Origin: Nocardia salmonicida NBRC 13393
GTDB lineage: Bacteria > Actinomycetota > Actinomycetes > Mycobacteriales > Mycobacteriaceae
DNA: 64,000 nt
Direction of reading: 5' to 3'
NCBI RefSeq assembly: GCF_001613085.1
Contig: NZ_BDBR01000031.1
Coordinates: 62,001-126,000 of the forward strand
Positions 52,682-60,986 of the stretch are shown here, one piece after another. Both the position numbers and the translations under genes were made by a program. Within the stretch, counting starts at the first letter, position 1; every line of letters begins with the position of its first letter. Under the pieces are notes generated by a model. The model searched no databases, was not told where the DNA came from, and was given only the letters and a program-made list of their open reading frames with translations.

Positions 52682-52711
52682 GAAGTCCGGGATCACCGGA
52701 TCCCGGACTTC
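52682..52711 (-). terminator. Terminator after the ErpA-type gene
   Basis: Perfect 13-bp stem GAAGTCCGGGATC / GATCCCGGACTTC with a 4-base loop; on the minus strand it is followed by TGTGTTTTCC, so it ends the gene at 52822-53178 before adoK. Confidence 0.8.
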
Positions 52712-52821
52712 AACGTTAGCAAGCGCTACCGCCTGTGGTTCACCTGTTCGCTACCTCGCCACGCAACGACAATGTTCCCGGGCGTGGCACGGAAAGCACG
52801 GCTAACTCGCAGCTCCGTACG

Positions 52822-53178
52822 TCAGTTGAAGCTGTCGCCGCAGGCGCAGGAGCCCGTGGCTTGCGGGTTGTCGATGGTGAAACCCTGCTTCTCGATGGTG
52901 TCGACGAAGTCGATCGAGGCGCCGTCGATGTACGGGGCGCTCATGCGGTCGACGGCCAGCTTCACGCCGGAGAACTCGACGACGATGTCACCGTCGAGGA
53001 TGCGATCGTCGAAGAACAGCTGGTAGCGCAGACCGGCACAGCCACCGGGCTGCACGGCGATCCGCAGGGCAAGGTCGTCGCGACCCTCCTGGTCGAGCAG
53101 CGCCTTCGCCTTGATGGCGGCAGCGTCGGTCAACGTCGCACCGTGGGTCTCGGTGGCGGTCTCGTTCTGCACAGTCAT
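52822..53178 (-). CDS. Iron-sulfur cluster insertion protein (HesB/IscA/ErpA family)
   Basis: A 118-residue A-type carrier, equal in length to Rv2204c. The three cluster cysteines are in VQPGGCAGLRYQLFF and GSCACGDSF. It passes [Fe-S] clusters to target enzymes, which in this neighbourhood could include the Rieske protein. ATG 53178 follows AGGAG at 5 bases. Monocistronic. Confidence 0.93.
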   Translation of the reverse strand: MTVQNETATETHGATLTDAAAIKAKALLDQEGRDDLALRIAVQPGGCAGLRYQLFFDDRILDGDIVVEFSGVKLAVDRMSAPYIDGASIDFVDTIEKQGFTIDNPQATGSCACGDSFN

Positions 53179-53435
53179 GGACACTCCTAGTTCGACTCAG
53201 CCCGTCAACGGACCTCAGGTGCACAGCGCACGACTGATTCCAACGCTGTCGCAGCAACTGCTATTCCTATTTTGCCACCCTCGGCGCAGCCAGTAGACGC
53301 CACCTGGGTGCTTGTGCCCACACTACGCCCTGTGACGGCGTGATCTGTGTCCTAGCCCACGCGAGATGAGACCGGGCTCACCGCTGAGCGGACCGCATTT
53401 CCCGATGCTCGGCATCATCGAATAGCCTGGTGAAC

Positions 53436-54092
53436 GTGAAATTGTTTCGTCGTGACGAGTCCAGCACCATCGACGAGTCCGTCGACCCGTCGGTGTCCGG
53501 CTCCGAACAGGCCGCCGCTACCGCTTCGACCACCCCCGGTAAGGGCAGGCCGACGCCGAAAAGGCGTGAGGCCGAAGGCAAGCGGCGCGGCCCGGTCGCG
53601 CCCGCCCCGCTGACCGCCAAGGAAGCCCGCGCCCGCCGCAAGGCTGTCAAGGGCACCAAACAGGACCGCAAGGTCGCCGCCGCCGACCGCCGCGCCGCCG
53701 TGCAGGACCGCCGCGCGCGCATGCTGGCCGGCGAGGACAAGTACCTGCTGCCCCGCGATCAGGGCCCGGTCCGCGCGTACGTGCGCGATCTGGTGGACGC
53801 CCGCCGCAACCTGGTCGGGCTGTTCATGCCGATGGCGCTGGTGCTGATCCTGTCGATGTTCGTGGCCCCCGGCCTGCAGACCATCGTCACGCTCGCGATG
53901 CTGGTGATGATGGTCTTCATGATCATCGAGGGCTTCGTCCTCGGCAAGATCGTGAGCAACCGGGTGATCGAACGCTTCCCCGACACCACCGATACCGGTT
54001 TCAAGCTCGGCTGGTACGCCTTCGTGCGCGCCTCCCAGATCCGCAAGATGCGCGCTCCGAAGCCCCGGGTCGGCCCCGGCGACGCGGTCTGA
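53436..54092 (+). CDS. DUF3043 membrane protein (Rv2206 type)
   Basis: A 218-residue protein. The N-terminal half is basic and low in complexity, with DRKVAAADRRAAVQDRRARMLAGEDKYLLPRDQGPVRAYVRDLVDARRNL, the DUF3043 signature. Two transmembrane helices follow (LFMPMALVLILSMFVAPGL, TLAMLVMMVFMIIEGFVLG) and a basic C-terminus. GTG 53436 (VKLFRRDE) suits the family; GTG 53430 is two codons earlier. Function unknown. Confidence 0.87.
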   Translation: MKLFRRDESSTIDESVDPSVSGSEQAAATASTTPGKGRPTPKRREAEGKRRGPVAPAPLTAKEARARRKAVKGTKQDRKVAAADRRAAVQDRRARMLAGEDKYLLPRDQGPVRAYVRDLVDARRNLVGLFMPMALVLILSMFVAPGLQTIVTLAMLVMMVFMIIEGFVLGKIVSNRVIERFPDTTDTGFKLGWYAFVRASQIRKMRAPKPRVGPGDAV

Positions 54093-54109
54093 GTTCTTCC
54101 CGACTCCGC

Positions 54110-54143
54110 AATGCCGTCTCATCCCTGCGGATGGGGCGGCATT
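54110..54143. terminator. Terminator between DUF3043 gene and small membrane protein
   Basis: Arms AATGCCG and CGGCATT enclose a second stem CATCC/GGATG. It lies between two convergent stop codons. Confidence 0.6.
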
Positions 54144-54150
54144 CGCGCTT

Positions 54151-54318
54151 TCAGTGGTGAATGGGGCGGATGTAGTCGGCATAGCCCGCGATGGCCTCGA
54201 GCTCTGCGTCCATACGCTGGGCGTCACGGTCGATAATTCCGGTGGATCCGGCGGTGCCGCGACCGATCAGTACGGCGAGTCCGATGATGACGGCGAGGAC
54301 GATCAGAAAAGTAAGCAT
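54151..54318 (-). CDS. Small single-pass membrane protein
   Basis: A 55-residue protein: an N-terminal helix MLTFLIVLAVIIGLAVLIGRG followed by an acidic tail RDAQRMDAELEAIAGYADYIRPIHH. It is not a recognised family for me. Support comes from the coherent membrane-plus-tail build, a terminator on the far side and the lack of any competing gene. Its start is 85 bases from the divergent GlxA-type regulator. Confidence 0.6.
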   Translation of the reverse strand: MLTFLIVLAVIIGLAVLIGRGTAGSTGIIDRDAQRMDAELEAIAGYADYIRPIHH

Positions 54319-54403
54319 GGCAGTAATTTTGCGCTCAATGATTTTCAGCCGAAAGTGGCTGTTACGACATTGTGCGTAAAGATTCAGCCAGATACGATGA
54401 GGC

Positions 54404-55357
54404 ATGCTCTCGAAGGTTGCCGTGGTCCTCAGCGACCGGCTCGCCATGTTCGAATTCGGCGTGGTCTGTGAGGTTTTCGGCCTCGACCGCACCGCCGACG
54501 GCCTGCCCGGCTTCGACTTCCGGGTCTGCGGCGCCGACCCCGGCAAGCCGCTGCGCTCCACCACCCCCGGCATCTCCGTCACCCCCGAGTTCGGCCTCGA
54601 CCAACTCGTCGAAGCCGACCTGGTGGCCATCCCCGCCTCCCCGATCGACCAATACGACGACCGGGTGCTCGACGCGGTGCGCGGCGCCGCCGCCGCGGGC
54701 GCGACCGTGCTCACCGTCTGCTCGGGCGCCTTCCTGGCCGGTGCGGCGGGTCTGCTCGACGGCCGCAAATGCACCACCCACTGGCGTTATGTCGACCGAC
54801 TCGCCGCGATGTTCCCCGAAGCCACCGTCGATCCCGATGTCCTGTTCGTCGACGAGGGCAACCTGATCACCAGCGCGGGCACCGCCGCGGGCATCGACGC
54901 CTGCCTGCACCTGGTCCGCCGCGAGATCGGCACCGCCGCCGCCAACGGCATCGCGCGCCGTATGGTCGTCCCGCCGCAGCGCGACGGCGGTCAGCGCCAG
55001 TTCATCGAACAGCCGGTCCCCGAGTGCAGCTCCATCGGTCTGTCCACCACCCTGGCGTGGCTCACCGAGAACCTCGCCCACCCGCACACCGTCGACGAAC
55101 TCGCGGCCCGCTCCAGCATGTCCACCCGCACCTTCGCCCGCCGCTTCGCCGCCGAGACCGGCACCACCCCGGTCAAGTGGCTCACCACCCAGCGCGTCCT
55201 GTTCGCCAAGCACCTGCTCGAAACCACCGACATGGCCCTGGAGCGGATCGCCGACGAGTCCGGCTTCGGCTCCGGTGCCCTCCTACGCCACCACTTCCAG
55301 CGCCAGGTCGGCCTCGCCCCCACCGAATACCGTCGCCGCTTCGGCGCGGCCGGTTGA
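54404..55357 (+). CDS. GlxA-family AraC-type transcriptional regulator
   Basis: A 317-residue regulator with an N-terminal DJ-1/PfpI-like domain (VAVVLSDRLAMFEFGVVCEVFG; nucleophile-elbow-like VLTVCSGAFLAGAAGLLDGRKCTTHW) and a C-terminal AraC domain with two helix-turn-helices (HTVDELAARSSMSTRTFARRFAAETGTTPVKWL and ERIADESGFGSGALLRHHFQRQVGLAPTEYRRRF). The target is unknown. The divergent small membrane protein is a candidate. Confidence 0.9.
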   Translation: MLSKVAVVLSDRLAMFEFGVVCEVFGLDRTADGLPGFDFRVCGADPGKPLRSTTPGISVTPEFGLDQLVEADLVAIPASPIDQYDDRVLDAVRGAAAAGATVLTVCSGAFLAGAAGLLDGRKCTTHWRYVDRLAAMFPEATVDPDVLFVDEGNLITSAGTAAGIDACLHLVRREIGTAAANGIARRMVVPPQRDGGQRQFIEQPVPECSSIGLSTTLAWLTENLAHPHTVDELAARSSMSTRTFARRFAAETGTTPVKWLTTQRVLFAKHLLETTDMALERIADESGFGSGALLRHHFQRQVGLAPTEYRRRFGAAG

Positions 55358-55484
55358 GCCGACGTTCACTCCCTGACGACGCTCGTCTCGACGGGGTTGG
55401 GGCGGTTCGGTGCGGCACTGCCGGGATGCTGTGAAGCCGCACAATCGGCTTGACTCGATCGGTGCAAACTGGTCGTCTAGCAGG

Positions 55485-56462
55485 GTGTTTCACGCTGGGT
55501 GGGGTAGTTTTCTTCGGCTGAGCAGAGCTCTCACGATCGCCGCGGCGGCCGTGGTCGTGTCGTCGGTCGGCACGTCCACGGCTGTCGCCGTGCCGATCGC
55601 GGCACCGGTGATGCGGACGCCCGCGGGCAGATTCGAGGATCTGATCGTTCCGTCGAGCATGGGCCCGATCAAGGTCCAGGTGCAGTGGGCGGCGCGCGGC
55701 GGCAGTTCCGCGCTGTATCTGCTCGACGGTCTGCGCGCCCCCGCCGACCACAGCCAGTGGACCACCGACACCGACGCACTGCGCCAATTCGCCGGTGACG
55801 ACGTCACCCTGGTGTTGCCGGTCGGCGGCAACTCCAGCTTCTACACCGACTGGTACCGGCCGAGCAGCACCAATGGTCAATCGACGACCTACAAGTGGGA
55901 AACGTTCCTCACCCGCGAACTGCCCGACTTCCTGGCCGGATACGGCGTCTCCCGCACGAACAACGGCATCGTCGGCGTCTCCATGGGCGGCAATGCCGCC
56001 ATGACACTGGCCGCCCACCATCGTGACCAGTTCCGCTTCGCCGGATCGTTCTCCGGGTTCCTCAACCCGGCGGCCCCGATGTGGAACCAGGTGATGCGCG
56101 CGGCCATGTTCGATGAGGGTCGCTTCAACATCGATGACATGTGGGGCGCCGCGGGCGATCCCGCGTGGAATCGCAACGACGCCATCGTCCAGGCCGAACT
56201 GCTGCGCGGCCTACCGCTGTACGTGACCAGCGGCAACGGTGTCCCCGGCCCCCTCGACCTCCCGAGCGGCGTCGGTAACACGGTCAACGCGGCAGCGATC
56301 GAGGCCTTCGCCGTGGTCACGGCGAGCACCTTTCGCGACCGCACCGCCGCCCTCGGTATCCCCGCCCGCGTCGACTTCACCAACGGCACCCACACCTGGC
56401 CGTACTGGCAACAGTCGCTCGCTACCGCCCGCCCGATGATCCTGGAAGCTCTTTCCGCCTGA
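55485..56462 (+). CDS. Secreted alpha/beta-hydrolase, antigen-85/mycolyltransferase family
   Basis: A 325-residue exported esterase of the Ag85 fold. Signal peptide about residues 10-37 (LSRALTIAAAAVVVSSVGTSTAVA). Then GRFEDLIVPSSMGPIKVQVQWA, ALYLLDGLRAPADHSQWTTDT, TLVLPVGGNSSFYTDWY, the nucleophile Ser in GVSMGGNAAM and catalytic His in GTHTWPYW. Such enzymes move mycolic acids onto trehalose and arabinogalactan, which implies a mycolate wall. GTG 55485 precedes the signal peptide directly; the frame is open to GTG 55410. Confidence 0.9.
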   Translation: MFHAGWGSFLRLSRALTIAAAAVVVSSVGTSTAVAVPIAAPVMRTPAGRFEDLIVPSSMGPIKVQVQWAARGGSSALYLLDGLRAPADHSQWTTDTDALRQFAGDDVTLVLPVGGNSSFYTDWYRPSSTNGQSTTYKWETFLTRELPDFLAGYGVSRTNNGIVGVSMGGNAAMTLAAHHRDQFRFAGSFSGFLNPAAPMWNQVMRAAMFDEGRFNIDDMWGAAGDPAWNRNDAIVQAELLRGLPLYVTSGNGVPGPLDLPSGVGNTVNAAAIEAFAVVTASTFRDRTAALGIPARVDFTNGTHTWPYWQQSLATARPMILEALSA

Positions 56463-56499
56463 TGTTCCTGCGACATCAGTGGGCGGCTACGGTGCTCGG

Positions 56500-57021
56500 A
56501 TGTCCACTCGCATCCTCGTTCTCGGCGGTGCGCGGTCCGGCAAGTCGGCCTATGCCGAGGCCCTGCTGACCGACGCGCCCGCGGTTCGTTATCTGGCTAC
56601 CGCTGTTCTCGACGCCGCCGATCTCGACTTCGCCGACCGGATCGCCGTCCACCGCGATCGTCGTCCCGCGCACTGGACCACCGTCGAGAACACCGAACCC
56701 GCAACGGTTCTCGCCACCGAGGCTCCCGCGACACTGCTCGACGACATCGGCACCTGGATCACTGCCCGCCTCGATGCCCGCATGGCGTGGGATGCTCCGC
56801 GCGGCACCGTGGCCCCGGACTGCGACGAGCTCGTCGCGGCCGTCGCGGCGTATCGGCAGCGGCTGGTGATCGTATCTCCCGAGGTCGGGATGGGCGTCAT
56901 CCCCGCGACCCGCTCGGGGCGGCTGTTCCGCGACGAGATCGGCACCCTCAACCAGCGTCTCGCGCAGGCCTGTGATGAGGCGTATCTCATCGTCGCCGGG
57001 CTGCCGATTCGATTGAAATGA
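56500..57021 (+). CDS. cobU: Adenosylcobinamide kinase/guanylyltransferase
   Basis: A 173-residue CobU/CobP. The P-loop is LVLGGARSGKSAYAE, followed by VRYLATA, the GMP-linking His in IAVHRDRRPAHWTTVE, and VSPEVGMGVIPATRSGRLFRDEIGTLNQRLA. It phosphorylates adenosylcobinamide and couples GMP to it. ATG 56500. First of cobU-cobT-cobS, the lower-ligand assembly steps. No cobalamin riboswitch is visible upstream. Confidence 0.93.
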   Translation: MSTRILVLGGARSGKSAYAEALLTDAPAVRYLATAVLDAADLDFADRIAVHRDRRPAHWTTVENTEPATVLATEAPATLLDDIGTWITARLDARMAWDAPRGTVAPDCDELVAAVAAYRQRLVIVSPEVGMGVIPATRSGRLFRDEIGTLNQRLAQACDEAYLIVAGLPIRLK

Positions 57022-57102
57022 GCCGGGTCGGTCGGCGCCGCGCACCGGGATCCGGGCAAGATGAGCGTCGAACACCACGTACCACCTCCGAAAGGCTTGC
57101 CA

Positions 57103-58176
57103 GTGACTCACGGATTCGACCCGGTCGCGGCCCCGGACGCGCAGGTGCGCGCGGCGGCCGAGCAGCGCCAGACGCAGCTCACCAAACCGGCCGGATCGCT
57201 GGGACGGCTCGAGGAACTCGGCAACTGGGTCGCCGCGTGCCAGGGAGTGTGCCCGCCAGCGCAGTTCGAACGCGCCAGGGTAGTGCTGTTCGCGGGCGAT
57301 CACGGCGTGGCCGAGCATGGCGTTTCGGCGTACCCGAGTGAGGTCACCGCGCAGATGGTGGCCAATTTCCTGGCGGGCGGCGCGGCCGTGAACGCACTGG
57401 CCGCCGTGGCGGGCGCGACCGTGCGGGTCGTCGATATCGCCGTCGACGGCGACACCGAGCCTTCGGTGTCCCAGCACAAGGTGCGCCGCGCGAGCGGTTC
57501 GATCGACCGCGAGGACGCCCTCACCGAGGCCGAGGTCACCGCCGCGCTGGCCGCGGGCCGCGCGATCGCCGACGAGGAGATCGACACGGGCGCCGACCTG
57601 CTCATCGCCGGTGACATGGGTATCGGCAACACCACCCCCGCCACCGTTCTCATCGCCATCCTCACCGGCACCGAACCCGTCGCCGCCGTCGGCCGCGGCA
57701 CCGGCGTCGACGACCAGGGCTGGATTCGCAAGGTCGCCGCGATCCGCGACGGCATGCGCCGCGCCCGCCCGGTGGCCACCGACCCCGTCGACCTGCTCCG
57801 CGTCGCCGCGGGCGCCGACTTCGCCGCCATGGCCGGTTTCCTCGCCCAAGCCGCCGTCCGCCGCACCCCCGTCCTGCTCGACGGCGTCGTGGTGACCGCC
57901 GCCGCCCTGGTCGCCGAAGACCTCGCCGCGGGCGCGAAAGCCTGGTGGCTGCCTGCCCACCGCTCCACCGAACCCGCCCACGACCTGGCCTTGAAGCACC
58001 TGCGCCTGACCCCGCTGATCGACCTGGAGATGCGCCTCGGCGAAGGCTCCGGCGCCCTCACCGCGCTGCCGATCCTGCGGGCCGCCGTCGCCACCCTCGC
58101 CGAGATGTCGACCTTCGCCGACGCGGGCGTGAGCACCTCGGCCGAGGAATCGGACACCGTCGACCTGGCCAAGTGA
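57103..58176 (+). CDS. cobT: Nicotinate-nucleotide-dimethylbenzimidazole phosphoribosyltransferase
   Basis: A 357-residue CobT: TKPAGSLGRLEELGNWVAA, FAGDHGVAEHGVSAYPSEVTAQMVANFLAGGAAVNAL, ADLLIAGDMGIGNTTPATVL, and the late catalytic Glu in the MRLGEGSGA segment. It makes alpha-ribazole phosphate for the lower axial ligand. GTG 57103 has GAAAGG 8 bases upstream; ATG 57061 would add 14 residues. Confidence 0.93.
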   Translation: MTHGFDPVAAPDAQVRAAAEQRQTQLTKPAGSLGRLEELGNWVAACQGVCPPAQFERARVVLFAGDHGVAEHGVSAYPSEVTAQMVANFLAGGAAVNALAAVAGATVRVVDIAVDGDTEPSVSQHKVRRASGSIDREDALTEAEVTAALAAGRAIADEEIDTGADLLIAGDMGIGNTTPATVLIAILTGTEPVAAVGRGTGVDDQGWIRKVAAIRDGMRRARPVATDPVDLLRVAAGADFAAMAGFLAQAAVRRTPVLLDGVVVTAAALVAEDLAAGAKAWWLPAHRSTEPAHDLALKHLRLTPLIDLEMRLGEGSGALTALPILRAAVATLAEMSTFADAGVSTSAEESDTVDLAK

Positions 58177-58201
58177 GCGAACCGAACGTGGGCGGATCCT
58201 C

Positions 58202-58951
58202 GTGAACGCGCTACGGCTGGCCGTCTCCTGGCTGACCGTCGTCCCGGTCCGAGGCCCGGCGGCGGTCGACCGGCGCACAGCAGGCCACGCGATCACGCTC
58301 GCCCCGGTGATCGGCCTCGCACTCGGGGCCTGCGCGGCCGCTGCCCTCTGGCTGCTGGTCAGCGCGGGTCTGACCACCCTGCTCGCAGGTCTGCTCGTCG
58401 TCGGCCTCCTCGCGCTGCTCACCCGAGGCATGCATCTCGACGGCTTGGCCGACACCGTCGACGGCCTCGGCAGCTACGGCCCGCCCCAGCGCGCCCGCGA
58501 GATCATGAAGTCCGGCGGTGCCGGCCCGTTCGGCGTCGCCGCTCTCGTTTTCGCCGTCGCCATCCAATCGGTCGCGGTCGCAACGCTGGCCGATCAGCAC
58601 CGCTGGCTCGCGATCGTCCTCGCCGTCGCCGCAGGCCGGGTCGCCGTCGTCCTCGCCTGCCGCACCGGCATCCCCGCCGCCCCCGACGCGGGTTTCGGCG
58701 CATTGGTCGCGGGCACTCAGCCGCGCACCGCGGTGTTGATCTGGTCGGCGCCGGTCGTGATCACCGCTGTCTGGGCGGTACCAGACAACCTCTGGCTCGG
58801 CCCGCTTGTGCTGATCGCCGCCCTCGCGCTGACCGTCGCGGTCACCCGCCACTGCGTCCGGCGTTTCGAGGGCCTCTCCGGCGATATTCTCGGCACTGTC
58901 GTGGAAATCACGGTTTCGATTGCCGCAGTAGGCTTCTCACTGGAGTTATAG
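58202..58951 (+). CDS. cobS: Adenosylcobinamide-GDP ribazoletransferase
   Basis: A 249-residue polytopic membrane protein of the CobS/CobV family: ALRLAVSWLTVVPVRGP, RGMHLDGLADTVDGLGSYGPPQRAREIMKSGGAGPFGVAALVF (conserved acidic/metal site) and five or more helices. It completes cobalamin by joining the two halves. GTG 58202 lies 25 bases after cobT. Confidence 0.93.
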   Translation: MNALRLAVSWLTVVPVRGPAAVDRRTAGHAITLAPVIGLALGACAAAALWLLVSAGLTTLLAGLLVVGLLALLTRGMHLDGLADTVDGLGSYGPPQRAREIMKSGGAGPFGVAALVFAVAIQSVAVATLADQHRWLAIVLAVAAGRVAVVLACRTGIPAAPDAGFGALVAGTQPRTAVLIWSAPVVITAVWAVPDNLWLGPLVLIAALALTVAVTRHCVRRFEGLSGDILGTVVEITVSIAAVGFSLEL

Positions 58952-59084
58952 CTGCTCGCACGGTTACAGCAAACTCGGACTGGTCACAAGTCCAAGATAT
59001 CGGCGATTGTGTGCTCCCACAGACCGTCCGGTCAACGGTACTCGGGTGCGTCGCCAGCACACCGGTGGCAATACAGTGGACCGC

Positions 59085-59798
59085 ATGTCATCCGAGCGCC
59101 TCTACTTCCGCCAGCTGCTGTCCGGCCGGGACTACGCCGTCGGCGATCCGATCGCCACGCAGATGCGCAACTTCGCGTATCTGATCGGCGACCGGGAGAC
59201 CGGCGAGACCCTCCTGGTCGACCCCGCCTACCAGGCAGCCGACCTCGTCGACGTCGCGGAGGCCGACGGCATGCGCGTGTCCGGCGTGCTCGCCACCCAT
59301 CACCATCCCGACCATGTCGGTGGCACCATGCTCGGTTTCACCCTCGGCGGTGTGGCCGAACTGCTCGAGAAGACCAACGTCCCGGTGCACGTCAACAAGC
59401 ACGAACTCGAGTGGGTCGCCCAGACCACCGGCATCGCCCCCGGCGACCTGACCGGCCACGACCACGGCGACAAGGTGACGGTCGGCGCGTTCGACATCGA
59501 GTTACTCCACACGCCCGGCCACACGCCGGGCAGTCAGTGCTTCCTGTTCGACGGCCGCCTCATCTCCGGCGACACCCTGTTCGTCGACGGCTGCGGCCGC
59601 ACCGACTTCCCCGGCGGCGACTCCGACGAGATGTTCCGCAGCCTGCGCCGACTCGCCGCCCTCGACGGCAACCCGGTCGTCTACCCCGGCCACTGGTACT
59701 CCGAAGCGCCGAGCGGCGCACTGGCCTCCCTGCGTGACAGCAACTACGTCCTGCGCCCGAAGTCCCTGGGCGAGTGGCAAGCACTGATGCCGGGCTAG
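59085..59798 (+). CDS. MBL-fold metallo-hydrolase
   Basis: A 237-residue metallo-beta-lactamase-fold protein. Metal ligands are in ATHHHPDHVGG, HTPGHTPGS, SGDTLFVDGCGRTDFPGGDSDEMF and YPGHWYS. The last motifs (GRTDFPGG, YPGH) resemble the persulfide dioxygenase/glyoxalase II group, so thiol detoxification is plausible. ATG 59085. Its N-terminal RQLLSGRDYAVGDPIATQMRNFAYLIGD is conserved in actinobacterial relatives. Confidence 0.88.
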   Translation: MSSERLYFRQLLSGRDYAVGDPIATQMRNFAYLIGDRETGETLLVDPAYQAADLVDVAEADGMRVSGVLATHHHPDHVGGTMLGFTLGGVAELLEKTNVPVHVNKHELEWVAQTTGIAPGDLTGHDHGDKVTVGAFDIELLHTPGHTPGSQCFLFDGRLISGDTLFVDGCGRTDFPGGDSDEMFRSLRRLAALDGNPVVYPGHWYSEAPSGALASLRDSNYVLRPKSLGEWQALMPG

Positions 59799-59834
59799 CC
59801 CCGAAGGGGCCCGCCCGAGCGCCAGCGCTCCGGG
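59798..59834. repeat. Hairpins between MBL gene and ilvE, with short copy 3 of the interspersed repeat
   Basis: GCCCC-GAA-GGGGC (59798-59810) is followed by CCCGAGCGC-CA-GCGCTCCGGG (59814-59834), whose core GAGCGC-CA-GCGCTC matches the repeat beside aroG and ctaF apart from a two-base shorter loop. It touches the ilvE stop. Confidence 0.5.
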
Positions 59835-60932
59835 TCAGAGCGTCCGCATCCATCCGTGGGTGTCGGCGAACGTGCCGCGCTGGATTCCGGTCAACGTGTC
59901 GCGCAGCGCCATCGTCACCTCACCGGGTTCCCCACCGCCGATGGTGAATTCACCGTCACCGGACTTCACCCAGCCGACCGGCGTGATCACCGCGGCGGTC
60001 CCGCACGCGAAGACCTCACTGATCTCACCGGATTCGGCGCCCTTGCGCCATTCCTCCACCGAGATCTTGCGCTCCTCCACCGGGTAGCCGGAATCGGCGG
60101 CCAGGGTGAGCAACGAGTCGCGGGTGATACCGGGCAGCAGCGAACCGGACAGTTCGGGAGTCACCAGGCGTGCTTCGGAGCCGGTGCCGAACACGAAGAA
60201 CAGGTTGTTGGTGCCCATCTCCTCGACGTAGCGACGCTCGCAGGCATCCAGCCAGACAACCTGGTCACAACCCTGGTCGGTGGCCTGCGCCTGCGCGAGC
60301 AGCGACGAGGCGTAGTTGCCCGCCACCTTCGCCTCGCCGGTGCCGCCGGGGGCCGCGCGCACATATTCGGTCGACAGCCACACCCGCACCGGCTTCACAC
60401 CGCGCGGGAAGTAGGCGCCGGCGGGCGAGGCGAGCAGCAGGTACTTGTACGCCGAGGCAGGCTTCACGCCGAGGCCCGCTTCGGTGGAGAACATGAACGG
60501 CCGCAAGTACAGCGAGTCCTCGCCCCCGGCGGCAGGCACCCAGTCGGCGTCGACGTCGAGCAGCTGGCGCACGGATTCGATGAACAGTTCCTCGGGTAGC
60601 TCCGCCATCGCCATGCGCGCGGCCGAGCGGCGGAAGCGCGCGGCGTTGGCATCGATGCGGAAGGTCGCGATCTCGCCGTCGGGCTGGCGGTAGGCCTTGA
60701 GCCCTTCGAAGATCGCCTGACCGTAGTGGAACACCATCGTCGCCGGGTCCATCGAGAGCGGGCCGTACGGTTCGACGCGCGCGTTGCCCCACTGGCCGTC
60801 GGCATAGTCGATCGAGACCATGTGATCGGTGAAGAACCGTCCGAAACCGGGGGCCGCCAGTACCTCTGTCCGCTGCTGCGCCGAAATGGGCGCGGGGTGC
60901 GGAATACGGGTGAACTGTGCGGCGACTGTCAT
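59835..60932 (-). CDS. ilvE: Branched-chain amino acid aminotransferase
   Basis: A 365-residue fold-type IV PLP enzyme: HYGQAIFEGLKAYRQPDGEI, PLP lysine in GGTGEAKVAGNYASSL, VVWLDACERRYVEEMGTNNLFFVF, and SEVFACGTAAVITPVG for the phosphate site. It transaminates valine, leucine and isoleucine. ATG 60932. It corresponds to Rv2210c and adjoins gcvT as in mycobacteria. Confidence 0.95.
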   Translation of the reverse strand: MTVAAQFTRIPHPAPISAQQRTEVLAAPGFGRFFTDHMVSIDYADGQWGNARVEPYGPLSMDPATMVFHYGQAIFEGLKAYRQPDGEIATFRIDANAARFRRSAARMAMAELPEELFIESVRQLLDVDADWVPAAGGEDSLYLRPFMFSTEAGLGVKPASAYKYLLLASPAGAYFPRGVKPVRVWLSTEYVRAAPGGTGEAKVAGNYASSLLAQAQATDQGCDQVVWLDACERRYVEEMGTNNLFFVFGTGSEARLVTPELSGSLLPGITRDSLLTLAADSGYPVEERKISVEEWRKGAESGEISEVFACGTAAVITPVGWVKSGDGEFTIGGGEPGEVTMALRDTLTGIQRGTFADTHGWMRTL

Positions 60933-60986
60933 GGTGCGATCCTATCCGGGCAGATTCGGTGCTGTCTCGCCCCCACTACGGGGGAG

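Noticed and set aside
56463..56499. Cobalamin riboswitch before cobU
   Set aside because: The gap of 37 bases is too short, and no B12 box was seen.
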